Assembly (NCBI RefSeq): GCF_029360765.1
Contig: NZ_JARKNA010000013.1
Span: 62,001 to 126,000 of the forward strand
DNA: 64,000 bases
Source: Terrimonas pollutisoli
GTDB lineage: Bacteria; Bacteroidota; Bacteroidia; Chitinophagales; Chitinophagaceae
Direction of reading: 5' to 3'
Shown in pieces: positions 1-8,098 of the stretch (its first letter is position 1; every line of letters begins with the position of its first letter). The notes below the pieces were generated by a model. The model ran no database searches and had not been told where the DNA came from. It worked only from the letters and a program-made list of their open reading frames with translations. Made by a program: the position numbers and the translations under genes.

Positions 1-120
1 GAATAACATCATTGCTTTCTGTCATTCAACACGAATGAACGAAAAAAAAGATGCTACGTTGTACCCAAGCCTAAAGTTTTGGAGTTCTTTAACAAGAGAG
101 AAGTTTAAAATGTTCCAAAA

Positions 121-187
121 GTTTAAAAGGTTTAAGAAGTTGATACCAACCTCTTAAACCTTTTAAACCTGTTAAACTTCTTAAACT
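121..187. repeat. 21-bp inverted repeat downstream of the SPFH gene
   Basis: The arms at 121-141 and 148-168 are complementary over 21 bp with one mismatch (GTTTAAAAGGTTTAAGAAGT against its reverse complement) around a six-base loop. A third partial copy of the same TTAAAC-rich unit follows at 169-187 and touches the stop codon of the SPFH gene. A long A/T-rich hairpin here could act as a bidirectional terminator, but the unit looks like a dispersed intergenic repeat of the phylum. Bases 1-120 hold nothing I can recognise. Confidence 0.7.
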
Positions 188-1128
188 CACCGGGCTGTTC
201 CTGCCTGTTTCACCATCAATGCCTGTATTTGCTTCATGGTGGCTTCCATTCCCTCGGCACTTCCATCAAGAAATATCACATTTCCTTTTCCATATTCTGC
301 AAAATTTTTAATCGCTTCGGTCCACATACTGAAAAGAATGACATTGGTGTCAAGATTGGCTTGCTTCATTTGTTCGGCTGCTTCAGACATGCCTTTTGCT
401 ACTTCCTGGCGGAACAACGCTACGCCCTGTCCCCGCAACTGAGCCGCGGTTCTTTCTGCTTCGGCGGAAATTTTTATAGAATTTCCCTCAGCTTCAGCCG
501 CTTTTGTTTTTGTGATTAACAGAGCCTGGCCTTCATTTTCGGCAGCCGCTTTTAAATTGTTTGAAGCAACTACTTTACTCATAGAATCAAGGATCACTTT
601 ATCAAATGTAATATCATTGATCTGCAGATCCAGCAGATGATAACCCCAGTCCTCCAGCGTGTGATCGATCTCCACTTTTACATACTCGACAATTTCGCGA
701 CGAAGTCCTAATACTTCCGCTTGTTTTTTGGTAGCCACAAACGAACGAATATTTCCTTCAATCGTCCTGATCAAAGCCTGCATCAGATCTCTATCACTGA
801 TAAATTTAAAGGCTACCTTTTTTATCGTTTCTTCATTAGCATTTTGAACCGCAAATAACATCATCACTTTAAAATACACATTCGCCTGATCCTGTGTGAC
901 TGCCTGGAATTCCAACTCCACCGAACGATTTTGAATAGATAGTTTCTTATAGATCTGTTCTACGATGGGGATCTTAAACCGGAGTCCCGGCCCGGCGATC
1001 CTCCTGTATTTTCCAAACATCGTTACTACGGCAATAGTACCCTGGTTTACCGTATACAATCCACTGAAAAAAATAATTACTAAAAGAATGACCCACCAAT
1101 ATGTGGCAAGAAAGTTTGCGATATCCAT
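187..1128 (-). CDS. SPFH/Band 7 domain membrane protein
   Basis: This 313-residue protein has an N-terminal membrane segment (about residues 10-28), directly followed by the start of the band-7 domain (VNQGTIAVVTMFGKY, GPGLRFKIP). The domain runs to about residue 210, then an Ala/Glu-rich helical stretch (about 195-260) typical of stomatin/HflK-like proteins. Family members oligomerise as ring- or cage-like scaffolds at the membrane and are tied to membrane microdomains or protease control; the specific role here cannot be told. The ATG at 1128 gives the full TM segment. The gene stands alone, with a 51-bp gap to the OmpA-like gene upstream on the same strand. No NfeD partner is next to it. 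Confidence 0.9.
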   Translation of the reverse strand: MDIANFLATYWWVILLVIIFFSGLYTVNQGTIAVVTMFGKYRRIAGPGLRFKIPIVEQIYKKLSIQNRSVELEFQAVTQDQANVYFKVMMLFAVQNANEETIKKVAFKFISDRDLMQALIRTIEGNIRSFVATKKQAEVLGLRREIVEYVKVEIDHTLEDWGYHLLDLQINDITFDKVILDSMSKVVASNNLKAAAENEGQALLITKTKAAEAEGNSIKISAEAERTAAQLRGQGVALFRQEVAKGMSEAAEQMKQANLDTNVILFSMWTEAIKNFAEYGKGNVIFLDGSAEGMEATMKQIQALMVKQAGTAR

Positions 1129-1179
1129 TTATTAAAATTTTAATATTCGTAAAGATAGCGTAAAGAGAAGTACTAAAAT

Positions 1180-2322
1180 TTACTCCCGGAGATAGAGAAA
1201 TATCTCTACCCTTCTGTTGCGTTGGCGTCCGGCCGGAGTAGTATTGTCAGCTACCGGCCTTGATTCTCCCCATGCACGGGCAAAAACCCGGTTGGGCTTT
1301 ACAAAAGTTCGTGAAGCAAAATAATTGAGTACTGTCTGAACCCTTGCGGAAGAAAGCCGGTTATTTAATTCCTCCGTGCCCCTGTTATCAGTATGACCCT
1401 CCACGACGACTGAATCTACTTTTTTCCCAACAGCGTTTAAACAAAAATTATCCAGCAGTTCATAGCTTTCTCTTTCCAGTTCAGCTTTACCTGTTGCAAA
1501 CAAAACCTCCTGCAGGATCAGTGTATCAACTGTTAGAATTTTATTGGGCTCAAGCACAACAGGCATAGGACTTCTTGCTTTCCCGCTTCGTATTTTTCTT
1601 CGCAAAAAATCATGTCGCTCATCCTGGTCATAAATAGCTTCCATAGAAGAAAGCCAGTCGTCACATAATTTTTCATTTTGGTTTAATGGTAGTAGTGAAA
1701 CAAGGTCGACAAATGCAAAAAACCGGTTCTCCATCGGAATACCCGTTTGACCGGTAATATCCCGCCTGGAAAAATTACCAATTGTAATGAACGCTTCATC
1801 GCCATTGGCAGTATAATCATAAAGCACATGCTGCCAACTGCTATCAGCTTTAAAACGTTTGACAGCTTCAATAAGATAGAATGAAGGCTTCACCTGTTGC
1901 AGCGGCCTTCTGTCCAGTAAAAAATCAGAAGAAGTAAAATAAACGCCAATACTGTCAAGAATGGCGTGGGACGATTTGATATAGAATTCCAGCCTGTATT
2001 TATTGCCTTTTCTTAAACCACATAACATTTGACTGCGGATAAATGTACGTTTATAAGGTTTCTTTGCATTACCCGCTTCGATAGACATACAATGAGAACC
2101 TTCGTAGGCGCGGTCTATATCTTTGAAGTAATTATTAAAAACGTCATCATTGACTAGCCATGCTTCCGGCGCACAGTTTACATGATACTCAGAGCAAATA
2201 TTTTCTTCTTCAAAGCCTCCGTTCAATAAAAGATTTTGTGAAAACGAAAAAAAGGAACAAAAAATAGCCAGCGCACAAAAGAAGCAATACCGGGACAGTA
2301 AAGAAACAAAATCAAGTTTCAT
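1180..2322 (-). CDS. OmpA-family exported protein with C-terminal peptidoglycan-binding domain
   Basis: From the ATG at 2322 the protein has about 380 residues. A hydrophobic signal sequence ends near FSFSQ. The middle (about 20-250) looks like a carbohydrate-binding-type jelly roll (NGGFEE start, SWQHVLYDY, ITIGNF), and the last 110 residues form an OmpA C-terminal domain. The diagnostic peptidoglycan-binding signature is present: EGHTDNRGTEELNNRLSSAR, then RQRNRRVEI. The reading frame extends 11 codons further upstream (MMMPPCDTND...), but that stretch is not signal-like, so I chose the internal ATG. The likely role is a periplasm-facing anchor of an outer-membrane or secreted protein to peptidoglycan. 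The function of the N-terminal domain is inferred only from its pattern. Confidence 0.85.
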   Translation of the reverse strand: MKLDFVSLLSRYCFFCALAIFCSFFSFSQNLLLNGGFEEENICSEYHVNCAPEAWLVNDDVFNNYFKDIDRAYEGSHCMSIEAGNAKKPYKRTFIRSQMLCGLRKGNKYRLEFYIKSSHAILDSIGVYFTSSDFLLDRRPLQQVKPSFYLIEAVKRFKADSSWQHVLYDYTANGDEAFITIGNFSRRDITGQTGIPMENRFFAFVDLVSLLPLNQNEKLCDDWLSSMEAIYDQDERHDFLRRKIRSGKARSPMPVVLEPNKILTVDTLILQEVLFATGKAELERESYELLDNFCLNAVGKKVDSVVVEGHTDNRGTEELNNRLSSARVQTVLNYFASRTFVKPNRVFARAWGESRPVADNTTPAGRQRNRRVEIFLYLRE

Positions 2323-2430
2323 TGTATCGTTTGTATCACAGGGTGGCATCATCAATACTTGCCATGGCTAATGCGACCCGTAATGCAAAGTTCTTCAATT
2401 TTCACATGCGCAGATTTAACTAATGTAAGA

Positions 2431-3678
2431 TTAACTTTTTTCTTCCCAAATCTGCACCAGGTGTACCATTGTTTCCACTGCCTTGTTCATATCCTGTACA
2501 CTAATGAACTCTAGTTTTGAATGAATAGCCTGCTCACCTGCGAATAGATTAGGACAGGGCAATCCCATAAACGACAAGCGGCTTCCGTCCGTGCCACCGC
2601 GGATGCTTTCCATTTTTACCTGCAAACCAGCTCTTGCTATTGCTTCCCTGGCGTAGTCAACCACATGGGTGTTTACATCCAGCACTTCCTTCATGTTGCG
2701 GTATTGTTCTGTTACGATATATTCAAAGCTCGCTTTGGGATGAACCCTTACAGCTTCCTCTACGAGAGTTCGTAGAAAATCTTCCTTCTTTTTTAAGCCA
2801 GGTGTTTCAAAATCACGGATTATAAATTCGATGCTGCATTTTTCCGCAATTCCTTCTACCCGCACGGGATGAATAAATCCTCTTTTTCCCTCCGTACTCT
2901 CGGGTGAGAGCCGGTCCTTGGGTAACGCATCCAAAATCCTACCGGCAATCTTCATGGCGTTGACCATTTTACCTTTGGCGTAACCAGGATGGGCAATTAC
3001 TCCATGAATGATAACCTGCACACCATCTGCACTGAAAGTTTCATCTTCAAGGCTACCGGCTTCACCACCATCCAGTGTATAACCAAAGTCAGCTCCCAAC
3101 TTTTTTAAGTCAACATGAGTGACACCTTTGCCAACTTCCTCATCAGGTGTAAATAAAATTTTTATTTCACCGTGCTTGACATTATCGTTCTTCATGAGAT
3201 AATTGGCCATGTCCATGATTTCTGCGACACCAGCCTTATCATCGCTTCCTAATAACGTGTTTCCCGATGCAGTGATGATATCATTGCCAATCTGGGTTTG
3301 CAGGTAAGGATATTCCGACAAACGGAGTACCTGTGATTGATCATCGGGCAATACAATATCTTCTCCCCTATAGTTTTTATGTACAAGGGGCTTGACATTA
3401 GTGCCGCTGCAATCCGGTGCCGTATCAACATGGGCACAAAAACAAATAACGGGAACCTTCTTAGCTGTATTGGATGGAATGGTTGCGTAGACATAACCCC
3501 ACTCATCCAAATGAGCATCCGCAATGCCTATCTGCTTCAATTCGTCCACTAAGATTTTGCTTAGATTCCTTTGCCTTTCTGTGCTTGGAAAAGAACTTGA
3601 TTGCGGATCACTTTGTGTATCCACCTGCACATATCTCAAAAACCTTTCTGCCGCGGTAAATTGGTAGCTTTCAAACAT
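2431..3678 (-). CDS. pepT: Peptidase T (tripeptide aminopeptidase)
   Basis: This 415-residue M20B metallopeptidase is close to the usual 405-410. It releases the N-terminal residue of tripeptides in the cytoplasm. Di-zinc site motifs are visible: CAHVDTAPD (H83, D85), LLGSDDKAG, TPDEEVGKG with the catalytic Glu pair, TLDGGEAG, and RGGTDGSRLSFMGLPCPN with the distal IHSKLE His. The intervening dimerisation (lid) domain is complete. The start MFESYQFTAAERFLRYV matches the family. A possible promoter lies in the repeat upstream: TTG at 3726-3728 and TAATTTCG at 3698-3705 on the minus strand, 20 bp apart, so the repeat may supply the -33 element. Confidence 0.95.
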   Translation of the reverse strand: MFESYQFTAAERFLRYVQVDTQSDPQSSSFPSTERQRNLSKILVDELKQIGIADAHLDEWGYVYATIPSNTAKKVPVICFCAHVDTAPDCSGTNVKPLVHKNYRGEDIVLPDDQSQVLRLSEYPYLQTQIGNDIITASGNTLLGSDDKAGVAEIMDMANYLMKNDNVKHGEIKILFTPDEEVGKGVTHVDLKKLGADFGYTLDGGEAGSLEDETFSADGVQVIIHGVIAHPGYAKGKMVNAMKIAGRILDALPKDRLSPESTEGKRGFIHPVRVEGIAEKCSIEFIIRDFETPGLKKKEDFLRTLVEEAVRVHPKASFEYIVTEQYRNMKEVLDVNTHVVDYAREAIARAGLQVKMESIRGGTDGSRLSFMGLPCPNLFAGEQAIHSKLEFISVQDMNKAVETMVHLVQIWEEKS

Positions 3679-3717
3679 ACTCTTTCTTTAGGGGCATCGA
3701 AATTACATGAAAAAAGG

Positions 3718-3842
3718 GCAATAGTCAATTGGCAATCGGCAATTAGCAATAAATAACAGGCAAACAAATAGCTTTAAAAACAGAATAGTCCATAGTAAAT
3801 ACTATGAACTATTAAATTGCTTATTGCAAATTGCCAATTAAA
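3718..3842. repeat. Intergenic repeat element with GGCAAT units and an internal stem-loop
   Basis: This segment has GGCAAT-type short units at its left end (CAATTGGCAATCGGCAATTA) and inverted versions at the right end (TTGCTTATTGCAAATTGCCA). In the centre, around 3788-3816, ATAGTCCATAGTA pairs with TACTATGAACTAT (13 bp, one mismatch). The same CAATCGGCAAT unit recurs inside the fmt coding sequence at about 34987-35020, so this is a dispersed element. It fills the whole space between the SlyD-like gene and pepT. Confidence 0.75.
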
Positions 3843-4298
3843 TTACGGCATAATGATCAGCGGACTGCCCCCAACGATCTCTACTAATTCAAGATCGAAG
3901 ATCAGGTCTTGTCCTGCGAGGGGATGATTTGCATCCAACAGCACCACTTCTTCTTTTATCTCTGTCACGATCACCTGGTGTTGATTGCCCTGGCCATCGC
4001 TCATAGCCAGTGCCATTCCTTCTTCTATCTCCATATCTTTTGGGAAGCGTTCTTTCGGCATTTCTATAATCATACCGGGATCTTTTGGTCCATAGGCTTC
4101 CAAAAAAGGTATATTGATCGTCTTTTTTTCGCCAACTATCATACCTGTTACACCATCATCAAATCCTTTTATCACCATACCACTTCCCACTTCAAATTCC
4201 AAAGGCGCACGACCTTCCGATTTATCAAAGGTCTCACCACTTGTCAACCGACCATGATAGTGTACTTTCACCTTATCACCACTTTTAACTTTTTGCAT
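3843..4298 (-). CDS. SlyD-like FKBP-type peptidyl-prolyl isomerase
   Basis: This 151-residue protein has the SlyD layout. An FKBP half-domain (VKVHYHGRLTSGETFDKS, IKGFDDGVTGMIVGEK) is interrupted at about residues 70-125 by the insert-in-flap chaperone domain (EMPKERFPKDMEIEEGMALA), and the FKBP strand then returns (FDLELVEI). It catalyses cis-trans isomerisation at prolines and acts as a cytoplasmic folding helper. The His/Cys-rich metal-binding tail of E. coli SlyD is missing, which is usual in this phylum. It sits between the divergent muramidase gene and pepT. Confidence 0.92.
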   Translation of the reverse strand: MQKVKSGDKVKVHYHGRLTSGETFDKSEGRAPLEFEVGSGMVIKGFDDGVTGMIVGEKKTINIPFLEAYGPKDPGMIIEMPKERFPKDMEIEEGMALAMSDGQGNQHQVIVTEIKEEVVLLDANHPLAGQDLIFDLELVEIVGGSPLIIMP

Positions 4299-4456
4299 TG
4301 TTTGCTATTTAATTTAAAATTAATTGTCTCATTATCCCTGATAAAGAGGGCTGCAAGATAGCCATTTTGCCACATGCAACCGTTTAAATATTTCAGGCGT
4401 TCTGTATAGGCAATCTTGAGTATATTGACGCCCATTGAACGAATCAAACCTGGTGT

Positions 4457-5758
4457 ATGAAAAATGTTTTTCCTGTCCTGTTGTTTGCATTAGTCATTTC
4501 ATCCTGCCATGCCCAAAAACCTGGACAAACCGGATCGGATAATAAATTAACTCCGGCCACCAATGCTCAACGTATCATTCCGGGAGCTGAACGTATCAAT
4601 GTATACCTGCCGCTCATAAAAGGAAGAAAGGTTGGCATCTTCGCCAATCAAACATCTACCGTTGGCAACACTCATCTCGTAGATACATTAAAGAAACTGG
4701 GTATTGATATCAAAGTAATTTTTGGCCCGGAGCATGGATTTCGGGGCACGGCTGATGCGGGGGAAAAAGTTGGCAACTATGTTGACCAAAAAACAGGCAT
4801 CCCGGTAGTATCCTTATACGGATCAAAAAGAAGACCCGCTGTTGAAGATGTAAAAGATGTGGATATACTGATCTTCGATATACAGGATGTGGGGGTTCGC
4901 TTTTACACTTATATATCTTCACTCGAAGAGTTCATGGAAGCAGCTTTTGAAATGGGTAAACCGTTGATGATACTGGACCGGCCCAACCCCAATGGACATT
5001 ATGTTGACGGCCCGGTACTGGATAAAAAATATAAATCTTTTATAGGCATGCAGTCCGTTCCTGTTGTGTATGGTATGACCATAGCAGAATATGCCATGAT
5101 GATTGCCGGAGAAAAATGGTTGAGTGAAAAAGCCAATAGCCGCTATGATTATTATAAAAACTATGCACAAAATTCAGTAGATACGCCGTTTCATTTTCAA
5201 ATTATAAAAAACGCCAACTACAATCACAAAAGCAAATATGTATTACCTGTAAAACCATCTCCCAATCTGCCAAATATCCAATCTGTTTATCTCTACCCTT
5301 CCACCTGTTTTTTTGAAGGCACGGTGTTGAGTGAAGGCAGAGGCACTAATAAGCAATTCCAGGTTTTTGGTCATCCATCGCTACCGAAAAATTTGTATTC
5401 ATTTACACCCAATCCTAACGAGGGAGCTAAAAGTTCGAAGCTCTATGGACAGGTTTGTTATGGCTGGGATCTCAGTGGCTCACCCGAACAGGTTTTGGCT
5501 AAGGTGGATAATAAAGTTCAATTAAAATGGCTGATGGAAGCCTATCGATTATTTCCTAAAAAAGATAGCTTTTTCATTTTGCCCGGGTCCGGCAATATGG
5601 AAGAATCATTCTTCAATAAACTAGCGGGAAATAACGAGCTGTGGCAGCAATTAAGAGATGGCAAAACGGAAGACGAAATCAGGAAAAGCTGGGAGCCTGC
5701 ACTTACTCAATTTAAAACTATCCGCAAAAAGTATCTTCTTTATCCTGACTTTGAATGA
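4457..5758 (+). CDS. DUF1343 / NamZ-type exo-beta-N-acetylmuramidase lipoprotein
   Basis: The 433-residue protein begins with a lipoprotein signal (LLFALVISSCHA, Cys17), so it should be anchored in the outer or inner membrane facing the periplasm. The DUF1343 domain fills the rest (about 45-430). Conserved blocks include VGIFANQTS, FGPEHGFRGTADAGE, IFDIQDVGVRFYTYISSLEE, LDRPNPNG and GRGTNKQFQVFG. Characterised members (NamZ of Bacillus and Tannerella, family GH171) remove terminal N-acetylmuramic acid from peptidoglycan fragments, with a Glu in the PEHGFRG block proposed as catalytic. The probable role is muropeptide or MurNAc salvage; I see no MurNAc kinase or etherase nearby. Confidence 0.9.
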   Translation: MKNVFPVLLFALVISSCHAQKPGQTGSDNKLTPATNAQRIIPGAERINVYLPLIKGRKVGIFANQTSTVGNTHLVDTLKKLGIDIKVIFGPEHGFRGTADAGEKVGNYVDQKTGIPVVSLYGSKRRPAVEDVKDVDILIFDIQDVGVRFYTYISSLEEFMEAAFEMGKPLMILDRPNPNGHYVDGPVLDKKYKSFIGMQSVPVVYGMTIAEYAMMIAGEKWLSEKANSRYDYYKNYAQNSVDTPFHFQIIKNANYNHKSKYVLPVKPSPNLPNIQSVYLYPSTCFFEGTVLSEGRGTNKQFQVFGHPSLPKNLYSFTPNPNEGAKSSKLYGQVCYGWDLSGSPEQVLAKVDNKVQLKWLMEAYRLFPKKDSFFILPGSGNMEESFFNKLAGNNELWQQLRDGKTEDEIRKSWEPALTQFKTIRKKYLLYPDFE

Positions 5759-5905
5759 TTTTCACAGCTCCGACAAATATCTATACAACGACATAGCGAC
5801 GTAAAATATTCCGATTGATTAACCTTGTGTCTTAGCTTCCCGGGGTGAAAATATTGATTCCAGATTTTCCTGGATTTCCAAACGATGTTTATAAATTTTT
5901 TTTTA

Positions 5906-5926
5906 ATAGTAAGGAATCCTAACTAT
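5906..5926. promoter_or_regulatory. 21-bp palindrome upstream of the protoglobin gene
   Basis: ATAGTAAGGAATCCTAACTA plus a final T reads as two 10-bp arms with a single mismatch around a central A. It lies 36 bp before the protoglobin ATG, where the -7 region (TATATTTA, 5924-5931) would be expected. It is a good operator candidate for a dimeric winged-helix regulator, possibly the MarR protein encoded downstream. Confidence 0.55.
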
Positions 5927-5961
5927 ATTTATTCTATTGTCTCACCTTAAATAGTTATAGT

Positions 5962-6543
5962 ATGGAAACCACTGCTATCAAAGGCTACACGTATGGAGCC
6001 GTAACATCATCACCTGTTACATTGCAGGACCTGGACCTGCTGAAGCAAACTGTTTTATTTACGGAAGAAGATGAAAAATACCTGCGCATGGCAGGTAATG
6101 TTTTAAAAGACCAGACAGATGCCGTGCTGGATCTCTGGTATGGGTTTGTAGGTGGCCATCCTCACCTGCTCCAGTATTTCAGTAAAAATGGACAACCCAA
6201 CACTGATTACCTGGACGCGGTCCGTCACCGTTTTGGCCAGTGGATCATGGATCTCTGCAACCGCAAATACGACCAGGGGTGGCTGGATTACCAGCACGAA
6301 ATAGGGTTACGACATCATTCACTTAAAAAAAATAAAACCGATAATGTAGATACCGCTCCTATTATTCATTTCAGATACCTGGTAGCGTTTATATTTCCCA
6401 TCACAGCTACTATTAAATCATTTCTCGCCAACAAGGGTCATGGCCCAGACGAAGTAGAAAAGATGCATGCAGCATGGTTTAAAGCAGTAGTGCTGACTGT
6501 GACATTGTGGTGTCATCCTTATATACGCCAGGGCGAATTTTAA
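5962..6543 (+). CDS. Protoglobin (single-domain heme sensor/oxygen-binding globin)
   Basis: This 193-residue protein is a stand-alone protoglobin (Pfam protoglobin family), with no methyl-acceptor, cyclase or kinase domain attached. The family pattern is visible in QHEIGLRHHSLKKNKTDNVD (residues 111-130), followed by APIIHFRYLVAFIFPI. The proximal heme ligand is expected among H118/H119. The N-terminal Z-helix extension (about 20-45) is present. Protoglobins bind O2, CO and NO; the physiological role is uncertain. It has its own promoter region with a palindrome, and the next gene is a cysteine-tailed MarR regulator, which suggests a redox or gas-linked function. Confidence 0.85.
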   Translation: METTAIKGYTYGAVTSSPVTLQDLDLLKQTVLFTEEDEKYLRMAGNVLKDQTDAVLDLWYGFVGGHPHLLQYFSKNGQPNTDYLDAVRHRFGQWIMDLCNRKYDQGWLDYQHEIGLRHHSLKKNKTDNVDTAPIIHFRYLVAFIFPITATIKSFLANKGHGPDEVEKMHAAWFKAVVLTVTLWCHPYIRQGEF

Positions 6544-6589
6544 AATACCGACCAAACCTCAGCAGAAAAATGATCAATGACCCACTCAA

Positions 6590-6668
6590 CCTTATTGCCT
6601 TATTTGACTAACGCCTTATGGCATGAACAACTTTTAGCTTCCAATTTTTGTACAATAAGGTAATAAGG
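6590..6668. repeat. Long-loop inverted repeat between protoglobin and marR genes
   Basis: The arms at 6590-6604 (CCTTATTGCCTTATT) and 6654-6668 (AATAAGGTAATAAGG) are complementary over 15 bp with one mismatch, around a 49-base loop. Each arm also contains a near-direct repeat of the 7-bp unit AATAAGG. It lies in the 298-bp gap between the protoglobin and MarR genes and could be a transcription terminator region or a mobile repeat. Confidence 0.6.
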
Positions 6669-6696
6669 CTGAATTGATTTAATTAATTTCCGCAAA

Positions 6697-6715
6697 GGTT
6701 TGTCTAAAACAAACC
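6697..6715. promoter_or_regulatory. Perfect 7-bp inverted repeat upstream of marR
   Basis: GGTTTGTCTAAAACAAACC is a perfect dyad with 7-bp arms and a 5-base spacer, 127 bp before the MarR ATG. No T-run follows, so it reads better as a protein-binding site than as a terminator. A weaker dyad (AATTAG...CTAATT) lies nearer the gene, around 6770-6801. Confidence 0.4.
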
Positions 6716-6841
6716 GAGTAGCGTTTAGGTCATTCCAGGGTTTATAAATTTTGAAGCGATATAAAATAGAATTAGCAATACCTGACGGAACGTCTAATTA
6801 CTTCGTCTTTCTTATTTTTATTTTATCAGATTGATCATTAA

Positions 6842-7456
6842 ATGAAACAAAAAAATGTTTTTGACAGAAGAATACAAACCAGTGAAGTAGAAAGTAAAAT
6901 TATTGTAGCATTGGAACGCATCGCCGAAGCCTTCCGGGTATTGCTATGGAATGAAACGAAACAATATGGACTCAGCCCTATCCAGGTACAGTTACTTATT
7001 TTTATAATGACCCACCCTTCCCAACAATGCAAAGTAGGTTACCTGGCACAGGAATTCAATATGACCAAAGCTACCATCAGTGATGCCATCAAAGTATTAG
7101 AGAAAAAAGGTTTGCTGGAGAGAAAAACCGAATCAAATGACAATCGCAGCTATATTTTCCAGTTGAACAGCAAGGGAAAAAAAATCACCGAAAAAATTTC
7201 TTTATTCGCCAATCCCCTCCGCCACCCATTACAGGAATTTACCAATGAAGAAAAAGAAAACCTTCTATCCGGTCTTTTGCACCTGATTTATAACCTGCAC
7301 CAGGAAAAAATAATTGCGTTGCAGCGGATGTGCTTTACCTGTCGCCATTATAGCGCTGGCAAAAGGAAAGACCAACACTACTGTAAACTATTGCAAATGC
7401 CGCTTCAAAAAAGTGAGTTGAGGATTGATTGCCCTGAACATGAATATGCAGGCTGA
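6842..7456 (+). CDS. MarR-family regulator with four-cysteine C-terminal tail
   Basis: The 204-residue protein has a MarR winged-helix core. Residues 44-105 hold the HTH (VGYLAQEFNMTKATISDAIK) and the wing (LERKTESNDNRSYIFQLN). A tail of about 45 residues is not part of the classical fold. It carries C164, C167, C181 and C197 (CX2C, X13, C, X15, C), plus H169 and H179 (MCFTCRHY, DQHYCKLL, RIDCPEHE). Four such cysteines could bind zinc or an iron-sulfur cluster and make DNA binding redox- or NO-sensitive; that is inference. The upstream dyads are possible autoregulatory sites. The gene is convergent with the response regulator gene that follows. Confidence 0.85.
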   Translation: MKQKNVFDRRIQTSEVESKIIVALERIAEAFRVLLWNETKQYGLSPIQVQLLIFIMTHPSQQCKVGYLAQEFNMTKATISDAIKVLEKKGLLERKTESNDNRSYIFQLNSKGKKITEKISLFANPLRHPLQEFTNEEKENLLSGLLHLIYNLHQEKIIALQRMCFTCRHYSAGKRKDQHYCKLLQMPLQKSELRIDCPEHEYAG

Positions 7457-7483
7457 TAAAAAGGTTGGCAACTCTTTGGCCAG

Positions 7484-8098
7484 TCAAATCAATTGCATCT
7501 GTGTAGCAATCCTAACCAATGAGGCGGTATTCTTTGCTTCCAGTTTTGCTAATAGATTTTTTCGGTGCGTATCTACAGTAGTGACGCTGATAAATAATTT
7601 TTGAGCGATCTCAATATTCGTCATTCCTTCGGCAATGAGCCCTAATACTTCTTTTTCCCGACGGGTTAAAACAATGGTCGCTGCATCTTCTTTTCGCAAA
7701 GTATGGGAAGCTTCTTCACTTAAATAAGTTTTACCTTTTATAACAGTACCAATGGCCTCCGTTATTTCTTCCTGTGTAGCATTTTTTAAAACATAACCGG
7801 AAGCGCCATTGTCCATCATTTTCTGAATAAAACTTTGCTGATTAAAAGTGCTAAGCCCGATGATAAAAACTGAAGGATATTTCTCTTTCACTTCTTTGCA
7901 CAGATCAATACCGCTTTTATCCGGCAGATTAATATCCATCAGAATAACATCGGGCTGTTGCTGTTTTAGAAAAGCCATGCAGGAAGCGGCATTCATGGCA
8001 TGACCAGTCCATTCGATACCTTTTTCATTCTGTAACAATGAACGGATGCCTTCTATCACCATATAGTGATCATCAACTATAAATACACTGGCAGCCAT
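7484..8098 (-). CDS. NarL/LuxR-type response regulator
   Basis: This 204-residue protein has a receiver domain (VFIVDDHYMVIEG; phospho-acceptor Asp in DVILMDINLPDKSG; Lys switch in GYVLKNATQEE) and a C-terminal GerE/LuxR helix-turn-helix (TRREKEVLGLIAEGMTNIEI, KLFISVTTVDTHRKNLLAKL). The start ATG overlaps the stop of the histidine kinase gene (TAATG), so the two are translationally coupled. It probably binds DNA as a phosphorylated dimer. A likely target is the divergent block of exported-protein genes starting at 10227. Confidence 0.93.
   Translation of the reverse strand: MAASVFIVDDHYMVIEGIRSLLQNEKGIEWTGHAMNAASCMAFLKQQQPDVILMDINLPDKSGIDLCKEVKEKYPSVFIIGLSTFNQQSFIQKMMDNGASGYVLKNATQEEITEAIGTVIKGKTYLSEEASHTLRKEDAATIVLTRREKEVLGLIAEGMTNIEIAQKLFISVTTVDTHRKNLLAKLEAKNTASLVRIATQMQLI

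Noticed and set aside
3909..4361. 150-residue plus-strand open frame opposite the SlyD-like gene
   Set aside because: His/Phe-rich shadow of a well-conserved gene on the opposite strand.
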